From NCBI GenBank assembly GCA_020637055.1, contig JACJWR010000001.1, positions 806,001-870,000 of the forward strand: a DNA stretch of 64,000 nt, in the 5' to 3' direction. Positions 1 to 7,968 of this stretch are shown here, piece after piece. This DNA comes from Actinomycetota bacterium. Its GTDB lineage: Bacteria > Actinomycetota > Actinomycetes > S36-B12 > UBA10799. The notes beneath the pieces were generated by a model. It was not told the DNA's origin. It searched no databases and was given only the letters and a program-made list of their open reading frames with translations. The translations under genes and the position numbers were made by a program. Position 1 is the first letter of the stretch; every line of letters starts with the position of its first letter.

Positions 1-16
1 CGTCCGGCGCGCCGGT

Positions 17-1500
17 TCAGTCCTCGGCCGCGCGCAGTGCCCGCGCGAGCCCCTTGTTGATGGCTTTGAGTACGGCAACCCGGGCGTAGCGCTTGTCGTT
101 CGCCGGGATCACGTGCCACCGGGCGTCGTCGGTGGTGGTCCGCAGCAGCATCTGGTCGACCGCCTTGACGTAGTCGTCCCACTTCTCGCGGTTCCGGTAG
201 TCCTCCTCGGTGATCTTGTGCTGCTGTAGGGGGTGTCCTCTCGCGCCTGGAACCGGGCCAACTGTTCCTCGGGGGAGATGTGCAGCCAGAACTTCGCCAC
301 GAAGTAGCCCCGTTCCACCAGCTGGGATTCGAAGTCGTTGATCTCGTCGTAGGCACGCTGCCACTCCGCTGGAGTGGCGAAGCCTTCGATGCGCTCCACC
401 AGCACGCGGCCGTACCAGGTCCGGTCGAAGATCACGAACTTCCCGACCGGCGGAATGTCGCGCCAGAACCGCCAGAGGTAGTGGTAGCGCAGTTCCTCCT
501 CGGTGGGCGCTGCGGTGGGGACCACCCGGTAGTCGCCTGCCTCCAGCGCGGTCGTGACCCGTCGGATCACGCCACCTTTGCCGCCGGCATCCCAGCCCTC
601 GAAGGCGAGCACCATTCCGACGCCCCGCTCACGCGCCTCGATGGCCAGGCGGTGCAGTTTCGCCTGCTGTTTGGCGAGTTTGGTGCGGTACTCGTCGCGG
701 TCCAGGTGCTTGGTCAGGTCCACGCCGTTGAGCACGCTGGCCTGGTCGAAGTCACCGAACAGCGAATCCGCCACCGACGGACCCCCGGCGGCAGCCTGCT
801 CGAGTCGGCCGTGCAGCGCCGCCAGAATCGTGCGCGCCACGGTCAGGTCGCGGTATCGGGCGTCGGTGGATTCGACGATCGACCAGGGTGCGCCGGGTGC
901 GCTGGTCGACTGCAGGATCCGCTCGGCGAACGGTAGGGCGGGTCCGAGACCCTCCAGTTGGGCCCAGTCGCGCTGGTCCACCCACCAACCGCCTTCGGGA
1001 TCGTCCTCCGCCTTGCGCAGCCTCTTCTGCTGTTCCTTCGCAGGTGTGTGGAGGAAGAACTTGAGCACCAACGCACCATCGGCCACGAGGTCGTCCTGCA
1101 TGGTGGAGATATGCCGGATCCAGGTGTCGAACTCGCTGTCGTCGAGTTCGTCGGTGGCGCGCATGACGGCCGCGCGCATGAGGCCGCCGGCGAAGATCGC
1201 GATGCGACCCTTCGGCGGGAGCGAGCGCCAGAGCCGCCAGAGTTGGGGACGGGCGGCCTCCTCCTGTCCGACGTCGGCGAAGACTCGTGTGTCGACGAAC
1301 CTGGCATCCATCCACTCGTTGAGTCGATTGATCATCTGGTTCGCCGCCACGTGGTCGTCCCCTGCGATCCAGATGATCACCGGGAAGTCGGCCTCGCGCA
1401 GGTCGTATTGGGCGTTGACAAGATCCAGTCGTAGCGTTGGGACCGCCGCCTTGTATTCGGCTTTGCTGATCTTGTTGCCTACCTCGGCCACTTCGAGCAT
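17..1500 (-). CDS. pap: Two-domain PPK2-type polyphosphate:AMP phosphotransferase, frameshifted as read
   Basis: Family role: transfers phosphate from polyphosphate to AMP to make ADP in the cytoplasm. The protein holds two PPK2 domains in tandem, the arrangement of class II PPK2/PAP enzymes. The C-terminal domain has the Walker A motif GWDAGGKGG, the Walker B-like FDRTWYGRVLVERI and the lid segment KITEEDYRNREKW. The N-terminal domain has lost these (AGDDHVAANQ where Walker A should be, FAGGLM where FDRTWY should be) and is probably structural. The reading frame breaks at about position 225, just after REDTPY: one base is missing, and the lid and C-terminus continue in another frame to the stop at 17-19. 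With one base restored the product is about 494 residues, close to known PAP enzymes (about 475). Start ATG at 1498-1500 follows a GGAAGGA ribosome site; the frame extends further upstream without one. A sequencing error or a true pseudogene are both possible. Confidence 0.85.
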
Positions 1501-1636
1501 GACGATCCTTCCGGAAGACGTGCGCTGTTCACCTCGCGTTAGCCACGGTACGCATCCCGGCGCCGGGATGCTCCGCCAGCGCATGCCGGTGCCGTGCGGC
1601 AGTAGGGTCACCGGCCACGGAAGCCTGCGATGTGCT

Positions 1637-2686
1637 CTATCGGGCTGACCTCGCGCGGAGTTCGATCAAGGTCGTCACCACTGCGGCGTACAGCCAGATG
1701 GCTAGCACACCCACGGTGGCGAGCAGGCCCAGAATCTTCACCAGCCATACCTCGGTGGTCGCGCCGATCCCGCTGATCGACAGGGTCATCGCGGCAACCG
1801 GGAAGACGAAGCCCCACCATCCGGGATGCCGGGGGACTCGTCCGACTCTGCGCATCCGCAGAATCTCCAAGGTCGCCAACGCCCCCCACCACAGTCCGAA
1901 GCCGACGCCCATCGCCGAGATCACCACCCCCGGGGTTGCCGAAGTGATGCCCGGGAAGTCACTCGCGGCCGCGGTCTGCAGCAGCCTCAGCAGCGCGAAA
2001 CCGAGGATTCCGGCAGGCGCCAGCGGAATCCACAGCGACGGGGCCATCGCTGCCGGGATCGGCTCGTGCAGTGCGAGCCGGGCCACGACCAGCGGCATCA
2101 CCAGCAGGAACAGGGTCAAACCGAGGCCGTAGAAGACGAAGGCCACCACGATGAGCAGAGTTGACTGCGCCGGGTTGGCCGCGATGATGGGCAGCAACGC
2201 TAGCGGAACGAGCAGGTTCATCACAGGCGGGATCAGCCAGCCGCCGTTTATCCCGCCCAGTCCTGGTTGCGTTCTGATGATGGAGGACGACCAGGCCAAC
2301 CCCAGGGCCAGGCTGAGCCCAGCACCCACCACCAGCAGCACGCCGTCGATCCACAGGCTCACCGCGGTTGGGACGATTTCAGGCCCGAGCCGCCCCCACG
2401 CCACCGCCAGCACCAACAACCCGGCCGGCAAGGTCGCCAACTGTGCGCCGTGCCCAGGATCGCGGAGTTCGGCGGCCAACTCCGCACGGTCGCGCAGTCG
2501 GTTGAGGTAGCGGGGCAGCAGCACGACTCCAAGCAGGCTGGCAAGTCCGAGAGTGACCAGCGCCGCCGTGGTGAGCCACTCCCACTGCCAGATCTCGGCC
2601 TGATACGCCAGGCTCAGGGCTAGTGCTCCGGTACCCATCACGGCCCCGAACCAGGCAGGATGGGAGCGAGGGTTGGGCGGCGACAT
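1637..2686 (-). CDS. TDT/SLAC1-family dicarboxylate or anion transporter
   Basis: A 349-residue membrane protein with about ten hydrophobic segments, beginning PAWFGAVMGTGALALSL, which fits the first helix of the tellurite-resistance/dicarboxylate transporter (TDT, TehA/SLAC1/Mae1) family. Family members move C4-dicarboxylates, sulfite or other small anions; the substrate here cannot be read from sequence. The start at 2684-2686 is chosen because GGAAGGATC lies just upstream; a longer frame to 2833 would run through the palindrome at 2736-2777. It is divergent from the CoA-disulfide reductase/rhodanese gene, and the shared operator-like palindrome suggests joint control. A sulfur-anion exporter (sulfite, for example) is therefore an attractive inference, not shown. 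Confidence 0.75.
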   Translation of the reverse strand: MSPPNPRSHPAWFGAVMGTGALALSLAYQAEIWQWEWLTTAALVTLGLASLLGVVLLPRYLNRLRDRAELAAELRDPGHGAQLATLPAGLLVLAVAWGRLGPEIVPTAVSLWIDGVLLVVGAGLSLALGLAWSSSIIRTQPGLGGINGGWLIPPVMNLLVPLALLPIIAANPAQSTLLIVVAFVFYGLGLTLFLLVMPLVVARLALHEPIPAAMAPSLWIPLAPAGILGFALLRLLQTAAASDFPGITSATPGVVISAMGVGFGLWWGALATLEILRMRRVGRVPRHPGWWGFVFPVAAMTLSISGIGATTEVWLVKILGLLATVGVLAIWLYAAVVTTLIELRARSAR

Positions 2687-2735
2687 GAGTGATCCTTCCC
2701 GCGGCCGGCCGTACAGTTCACCAGCGGATTTACGA

Positions 2736-2777
2736 AACTCACCCCACGATACCCCCTGGGGTATCGTGGGGTGAGTT
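2736..2777. promoter_or_regulatory. Perfect 20-bp inverted repeat, operator-like, in divergent promoter region
   Basis: Two perfect 20-base arms (2736-2755 and 2758-2777) are separated by two bases; the core reads ATACCCC-CT-GGGGTAT. It sits between the TDT transporter start (2686) and the reductase/rhodanese start (2796), about 18 bases before the latter. C-tract/G-tract palindromes with ATACCCC/GGGGTAT ends resemble operators of CsoR/CstR-family repressors, and CstR controls persulfide-detoxification genes including CoA-disulfide reductase and rhodanese fusions. No such repressor gene is in the window, so the assignment is inference. A bidirectional terminator is less likely because it lies between divergent starts. 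Confidence 0.65.
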
Positions 2778-2795
2778 GAGCCTAGGGAGTCGGAG

Positions 2796-4523
2796 ATGAA
2801 AGTTGTGGTGGTCGGTGGCGTCGCCGGCGGCATGTCGGCGGCGGCCAGATTGCGCCGGCTCGACGAAGCGGCCGAGATCGTCGTGCTCGAGCGTGACGAC
2901 TACGTGTCGTTCGCCAACTGTGGACTGCCATACCACATCGGCGGTGACATCGAGGATCGGGAAGCGCTGCTGCTGCAGACGCCGGAGAGTCTGCGTGCCT
3001 CGTTGGATCTGGATGTCCGGCGTGGTCACGAGGTCTTCGAACTCGACCGGACGGCCAGGACGGTCCGGGTGCGCGATCGCCTGCACGGCGAGATCTACAC
3101 CGAGGACTACGACAACCTCATCCTCGCCACCGGAGCCACTCCGCTGTTGCCACCGTTGCCCGGCGTCGACAATCCCCGGATTCGGACACTGCGGAACATC
3201 CCCGACATGGACGCGATCATCTCGATCTTGGACTCGGGCGTGCGCTCGGCGGTGGTCGTGGGTGGCGGCTACATCGGTCTGGAGATGGTGGAGGCGCTGG
3301 TCCACCGAGGGGTCGACGTCACCCTGGTGGAGGCGAGTGACCAGGTGATGACCGCGCTCGACCGCGAGATGGCTCGCCAGTTGGAGGATCACCTGACGTC
3401 ACACGGCGTGACCGTGCTGCTCGGTCGGCGTGCCCAGGCTTTCGCCGACGGCGGCGCTGGGCGGATCGAGGTAGACCTGGGTGACGAGCAGGTGACTGCG
3501 GATCTGGTGGTGCTGGCCATCGGTGTCAAACCCACCTCGGAACTGGCCAGGTCGGCCGGACTGGCCGTTGCGCAGTCCGGCGCGGTCATCGTCGATGGTC
3601 AGATGCGCACGTCCGATCCCAGCATCTTCGCCGTGGGGGACAGCGTGCAGGTGACAGACACAGTGACGGGTGAACCGGTGGTGGTGCCGCTGGCCGGACC
3701 GGCGAACCGGCAGGGCCGGGTTGCGGCGGATGCGATCGCCGGGAGAGTGGGTTCGGTGTACACCTCGACCCAAGGCACGGGGATCGTCAAGGTGTTCGAT
3801 CTGACGGCCGGAATGACGGGCGTCAACGAGCGCACCCTGATCCGGCTCGGCCGCGACTACCGCAAGGTCCACGTCCATCCCAACGGGCACGCGTCGTACT
3901 ACCCGGGCACCCATGCGATGCACATGAAGGTGCTGTTCGATGGTTCCGACGGCCGGTTGCTCGGCGGCCAGGTGGTGGGTGTGGATGGCGTCGACAAACG
4001 CATCGATGTGCTGGCGGTGGCGATCAGAGCAGAGATGACGATCGAAGACCTCGAGCACCTGGAGTTGGCCTACGCCCCGCCGTACGGCAGCGCAAAGGAT
4101 CCGATCAACATGGCCGGTTTCGTCGGTGGCAACCTTATGCGCTCCGACGTCGACCTCTGGTACGCCGAGGAGTGGCCGGAGCTGCCGGCCGGGGTTGTGC
4201 TGCTCGACGTCCGCAGCCCGGCAGAGCATGCCGAGTGGTCGATTCCCGGCTCACTGCTCATACCTCACAAGCAACTGCGGGAACGCCTCGATGAGATTCC
4301 TCGTGGAGCGACTGTCTACACCTACTGCCGATCCGGCTTCAGGTCCTATCTGGCGCAGCGAATCCTGGTACAGAACGGCTGGACCGATGCCAAGACGCTG
4401 GCCGGTGGCGAACTCACTTTCCGGGCGGTTCACCCGGACGGGAGTTCCGGATGGGCGCAGTACCCGGTCGTCAGCTACGCCGAGGAAGAGCTGGCGGCCC
4501 GGCGACCAGCACACACGCGCTAG
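2796..4523 (+). CDS. cdr: CoA-disulfide reductase / rhodanese fusion
   Basis: A 575-residue flavoprotein with three parts: an N-terminal FAD/NAD(P)H disulfide-reductase core (FAD motif VVGGVAGGMSAAARLRR at residues 5-21), a dimerisation domain, and a C-terminal rhodanese domain from about residue 470. The single redox cysteine of the CoA-disulfide reductase class is C42 in SFANCGLPYHIGG. The rhodanese active loop is CRSGFRS with C511. The fusion architecture matches CoADR-RHD/Npsr proteins that reduce CoA disulfide, CoA persulfide or polysulfide. Start ATG is preceded by GGGAG. It lies directly after the palindrome at 2736-2777. Its stop overlaps by four bases the stop of the convergent gene at 4520, leaving no room for a terminator between them. 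Confidence 0.9.
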   Translation: MKVVVVGGVAGGMSAAARLRRLDEAAEIVVLERDDYVSFANCGLPYHIGGDIEDREALLLQTPESLRASLDLDVRRGHEVFELDRTARTVRVRDRLHGEIYTEDYDNLILATGATPLLPPLPGVDNPRIRTLRNIPDMDAIISILDSGVRSAVVVGGGYIGLEMVEALVHRGVDVTLVEASDQVMTALDREMARQLEDHLTSHGVTVLLGRRAQAFADGGAGRIEVDLGDEQVTADLVVLAIGVKPTSELARSAGLAVAQSGAVIVDGQMRTSDPSIFAVGDSVQVTDTVTGEPVVVPLAGPANRQGRVAADAIAGRVGSVYTSTQGTGIVKVFDLTAGMTGVNERTLIRLGRDYRKVHVHPNGHASYYPGTHAMHMKVLFDGSDGRLLGGQVVGVDGVDKRIDVLAVAIRAEMTIEDLEHLELAYAPPYGSAKDPINMAGFVGGNLMRSDVDLWYAEEWPELPAGVVLLDVRSPAEHAEWSIPGSLLIPHKQLRERLDEIPRGATVYTYCRSGFRSYLAQRILVQNGWTDAKTLAGGELTFRAVHPDGSSGWAQYPVVSYAEEELAARRPAHTR

Positions 4524-5593
4524 CCGTTGGGCAGCACTGCCGCGTAGTAGAGGCGGGCGGCGACGCCGTCCACCGGATCGAGTTCGTTCGCGGCCTCCTC
4601 GTGTACGAAGGAGATCTCGGCTCCGGCGGCCAACGAAGCTGCCACGATCTGCTCAACTTGGTCCCGGTCGGTGATGTGGGAACTGATCACGACCTGTTGC
4701 GCAACTCCCTGGGTGAGGGCCCGGTAGACCTGATCGGCCCCGAAGACGGCGCGGCCCGCCCCTGCAGCGGCCTGCAACTCCGCCACCACAGCGAGTTCGG
4801 CATCGCGCTCGACCTGGGCGGCGAGTGGACGCAGACGCTCGGTGAGGTCGGCGTCCGAACTGTCCATCGGTGCGCTGATGATCCCCACCAACGCCTTCGT
4901 GGCGCGCTGTCCGAGGGCCCGTGCAACCCCGTGGGCCTCCACCTCGTTGCCGCCGAGGACCAACCGGTCGAATTCCGGAAACTCGAGCACCAGGCGGTCG
5001 ACCTGCTCGGCGATCGTCCGTTGGTGGCGCTGTTGGTACTCGTCCTGGCGGTTCTCGAAGCGGAAGTTGTGCCCCGAGCGGCCTGCGCTGTCCATCCCCC
5101 AGCGGTTGTCGAAGGTCAGCGCGGCGACATCGGAGATGAAGCCGAGGGAGCCGGTCACCAGGCGGGCCGAGGTGCCATCCACCAGTACCGCCGCATAGAG
5201 GCGGTATTCGCTCAACGCTCGGGCGAACTCGGCCACCAGTGGCGCCCCGTAGCCCGCGACCTGGTCCAGCACCACCGGGAGTTCGACACTGGTCACGTCG
5301 TCCTCGTCGGCCACCAGCACCAGAGTTCGCCCGGCGGGAAGATAGTCGAGCAGCCAGTCCTGGACCCTGCTGCGGATCTCGTCGAAGCGGATGCGGGCCG
5401 CCCGATCCTCACCTGGCAGCGCATCGGCGAGTTCGTCCAAGTCGTTGCGCAACTGGAGTTCCCAGGGGCGGGTCCCGGGTTCCCGGAAGTTCTCCGGATC
5501 CGACGGATCCACCGGCAGGTAGAGCGTGAGGGTGGGATTGCCCGCCGCTCGGTCCAAGATGTCCCGCAAGTCATTGGTATCGATGTCAATCAA
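4520..5593 (-). CDS. eRF1-like protein of the bacterial release-factor-like (baeRF/VLRF) group
   Basis: A 357-residue soluble protein opening MIDIDTNDLRDILDRAAGNPTLTLYLPVDP, typical of the N-terminus of baeRF proteins, which resemble archaeo-eukaryotic release factor 1. The central part (about 133-260) has the order expected of the eRF1 middle domain: a beta segment, a glycine/arginine-rich loop GRSGHNFRFENRQDEY (residues 171-186) and a long helix. The loop aligns by eye with the eRF1 GGQ loop, with GRSGH in place of GRGGQ. The C-terminal part (about 265-357) fits the third, L7Ae-like domain. Family members are suspected to act at stalled ribosomes or in peptidyl-tRNA hydrolysis; none of this is proven here. 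Start ATG at 5591-5593; no strong ribosome site is seen. Confidence 0.65.
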   Translation of the reverse strand: MIDIDTNDLRDILDRAAGNPTLTLYLPVDPSDPENFREPGTRPWELQLRNDLDELADALPGEDRAARIRFDEIRSRVQDWLLDYLPAGRTLVLVADEDDVTSVELPVVLDQVAGYGAPLVAEFARALSEYRLYAAVLVDGTSARLVTGSLGFISDVAALTFDNRWGMDSAGRSGHNFRFENRQDEYQQRHQRTIAEQVDRLVLEFPEFDRLVLGGNEVEAHGVARALGQRATKALVGIISAPMDSSDADLTERLRPLAAQVERDAELAVVAELQAAAGAGRAVFGADQVYRALTQGVAQQVVISSHITDRDQVEQIVAASLAAGAEISFVHEEAANELDPVDGVAARLYYAAVLPNG

Positions 5594-5650
5594 GGTTCGT
5601 CCTCGTCGGTCGATGGCGTGAGCGGTCAGCAGCCCACCGGCCGGCTGCAG

Positions 5651-6100
5651 CTACTTCGCAGGCCGCAATTGGTAGGTTCCCCGACAACGTAGCAACGGTG
5701 TTCCTTGGTCATCAACTGCTGCGGTCTCGAGCGTGAATTCGGCTTTGCCCTCGGCGTGCGCCCGTCCGGCCAAGGCCCGCAACTCGTCGGCCGGAATGGA
5801 GGCTGCCAGGGTGGCGTCGGTGCGGGCCGGGTGCAGGAACTCCACCTCGATGTGGGTGACGATGGGGACCACGGCCAACTCCGGCATGGCCAGCGGCAAG
5901 AGACCCCCCGGCACTTCTGCGAGCGACATCAGAGCACCGGCGTACATGGTGCCGATGTGGTTCTTGTTGGGCTCCAGCGGCATCTTCAAGTCGACGCTGC
6001 CGGGAGACAGCGCCAAGACCTCGAGGCCGAGTCGGCCCAGCGCAGGTATCGCGCTGTGAACCATGGCTGTGACGGCGGCCGGATCCACGGTGTCGGTCAT
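5651..6100 (-). CDS. Hotdog-fold thioesterase-like protein
   Basis: A 149-residue protein with hotdog-fold features: a long central helix region NKNHIGTMYAGALMSLAEVPGG in which HIGTMYAGAL matches the YiiD/DUF4442-PaaI type, followed by strands containing THIEVEFLHPARTDATL. Members hydrolyse acyl-CoA thioesters; the substrate is unknown. The start at 6098-6100 is chosen over upstream starts that would overlap the SulP gene; GGAGGAT lies upstream at a somewhat long spacing. It begins four bases after the SulP stop and is almost certainly cotranscribed with it. Confidence 0.7.
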   Translation of the reverse strand: MTDTVDPAAVTAMVHSAIPALGRLGLEVLALSPGSVDLKMPLEPNKNHIGTMYAGALMSLAEVPGGLLPLAMPELAVVPIVTHIEVEFLHPARTDATLAASIPADELRALAGRAHAEGKAEFTLETAAVDDQGTPLLRCRGTYQLRPAK

Positions 6101-6104
6101 AACG

Positions 6105-7826
6105 TCACGATAGATCCTCCGGTAGCCCTTCGGCAGCATGCCAGCGTTTGTAGTCGGCGACCGCGACCGGCAGCGTCGGGTAGATCCGGTCTTCACCGAT
6201 CGCGTCGACCAATCCGGCCCGGTCCAGCGGCAGCCACAAGTCGTGCTTCACCCGGGTGAGGGCCAGTTCGATCCCCCGGCTTGTGAGCTCCGAATGAAGC
6301 GCTGCGAGGGCGTCCATGGCGGTGAAGTCCACCTCCACGTTCGCCTCCATGTTGAGCAACAGCCAGTACACCGGACCCTTTCGTTGCCACTCGGTCACCG
6401 CATCGAGGGCTTTGGCCTGGAAATCCTCGGCGTTGGCGAAGAAGAGCGGCGAGTCGTAGCGGTACACCACGAGCCCGGGCACAGTGACGGCGTCGGGGTA
6501 GTCGTCGACGTCGTGCATACCCGCCAGGCCGGGGACAAATCCGACGACTGCGTCGTGTGGGCGCGCGACCCGGCGGAGCATGTCGGCCACCGACAGGCCC
6601 ACGGCCAGCGCGATGCCGATCAGGATGCCGAACACGAGCACGGCGGCGAGGGCGGCCAGGGCGAGAACGAACTCCGACCAGCGGAACCGCCACAGTGCAC
6701 GGAAACCGGGTATGTCGATCAACTTCGTGGCTGCGTACACCACGATCGCCCCCAAAGCGGCCGTGGGGAACTTCGCCAACACCGAACCGAGTCCGAAGAT
6801 GACGACCAGCACACTCACCAGCGCCACCAGCGAATACAACTGTGTCCGCGCACCGGCTGCCAGGGCCAAGGCGGTCCTGCTTCCGCTGCTGCTGATCGTG
6901 AATCCGCCGATCATCCCGGCCGCCACGTTCGATGTCCCCAGTGCGAACAACTCCTGGTTGGAGTTCACCGAACCTCCGGTGCGGGCGGCGAAGGCCCGGG
7001 CGGTGAGCACCACGTCGGTATAGCCCACCAGCAGCACACCGATGGCGGGCAGGATGAGCAAGGAGAGGTCCGCGGGCGTCGGCCACCCCGGATCGGGAGG
7101 TGTGGGCGAGAAGGAGCCGGCCACCTGAATGCCGTAGTCCTCCAAGCCGAACACCACCACCGCGGCCGTGGCGAGCAGCACCGCGAGCAGCGGGGTCGGC
7201 AGGCGGGGCCAGCGCCAGGAGACTCCGAAAAGGAAGACAAGCACGGCAGTCGCCAGCCCCACCGTCGCCGGGTCGACGTCGGAGACACCGGCGAGGAACG
7301 AAGAGAACTCCGGGACGAACCCCTTTCCCTCCACGTCGACCCCGGTGAGTTTCGACAGTTGACCGACCACCATCAGCACGGCGACACCGGCCATGTAGCC
7401 CACCAGCACCGGCCGGGAGAGTAGGTCGGCGACGAAACCGACGCGTGCCACCCACGCCAGCAGGGCGAGCAGACCCACGGTCACTGCGAGGGCGGCGGAG
7501 AGCGCAGCGAAGCGAGCCGGATCGCCGCCGGCGAGTGGTCCGACGGTGGCTGCGGACATCAATGCGGTGGTCGACTCCGGACCCACGCTCATCACCCGTG
7601 AGGAACCGAAGACGGCATAGACCGCGAGCACTGGGATCATCGTCCACAGCCCGACGATGGGCGGTAGACCGGCGACAGTGGCGTAGGCCATGACCTGCGG
7701 CACGAGGTAGGCGGTCACCGTGACACCGGCCACCAAGTCGCCCCGGAGCCAAGGTTTCCGATAGGCCCGGAGGGTTGTGATCCCAGGTGCGCCAGGGAGA
7801 GCCTGCCGGAGCCAGGGGGCCGTCAT
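6105..7826 (-). CDS. SulP-family anion transporter with C-terminal STAS domain
   Basis: A 573-residue protein: an N-terminal transmembrane region (about 30-420) with the SulP signature around residues 27-90 (RGDLVAGVTVTAYLVPQVMAYA, then GLWTMIP and SVGPESTTALM), and a STAS domain from about 435 to 555 (VVYRYDSPLFFANAEDF, then LLNMEANVEVDFTAMDAL). The family carries sulfate, bicarbonate, chloride or dicarboxylates, with STAS thought to regulate. The substrate is not readable; position near sulfur-linked genes is only weak support for sulfate. ATG at 7824-7826. The downstream thioesterase follows after four bases. Confidence 0.9.
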   Translation of the reverse strand: MTAPWLRQALPGAPGITTLRAYRKPWLRGDLVAGVTVTAYLVPQVMAYATVAGLPPIVGLWTMIPVLAVYAVFGSSRVMSVGPESTTALMSAATVGPLAGGDPARFAALSAALAVTVGLLALLAWVARVGFVADLLSRPVLVGYMAGVAVLMVVGQLSKLTGVDVEGKGFVPEFSSFLAGVSDVDPATVGLATAVLVFLFGVSWRWPRLPTPLLAVLLATAAVVVFGLEDYGIQVAGSFSPTPPDPGWPTPADLSLLILPAIGVLLVGYTDVVLTARAFAARTGGSVNSNQELFALGTSNVAAGMIGGFTISSSGSRTALALAAGARTQLYSLVALVSVLVVIFGLGSVLAKFPTAALGAIVVYAATKLIDIPGFRALWRFRWSEFVLALAALAAVLVFGILIGIALAVGLSVADMLRRVARPHDAVVGFVPGLAGMHDVDDYPDAVTVPGLVVYRYDSPLFFANAEDFQAKALDAVTEWQRKGPVYWLLLNMEANVEVDFTAMDALAALHSELTSRGIELALTRVKHDLWLPLDRAGLVDAIGEDRIYPTLPVAVADYKRWHAAEGLPEDLS

Positions 7827-7968
7827 GACCGCCCGTTCCGATCCCGTTGCCGACTACTCACCATGCGTTCATCTTGGCCCAGTTCCGAGGTTCGACGCGC
7901 AGTCGTGCAACGAGTGGTCGCGTCGTTGACTCGCGCCCCGGTGGCCCGAAGCGGAGTTGCGGCTCTGG

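Noticed and set aside
2736..2777. Palindrome as a bidirectional transcription terminator
   Set aside because: It lies between divergent gene starts and not between gene ends, and has no T-run, so an operator is more fitting.
4520..4523. Overlap of the reductase/rhodanese stop with the eRF1-like gene stop as a sign of a frameshift
   Set aside because: Both proteins end naturally at family-typical lengths; it is a simple convergent overlap.
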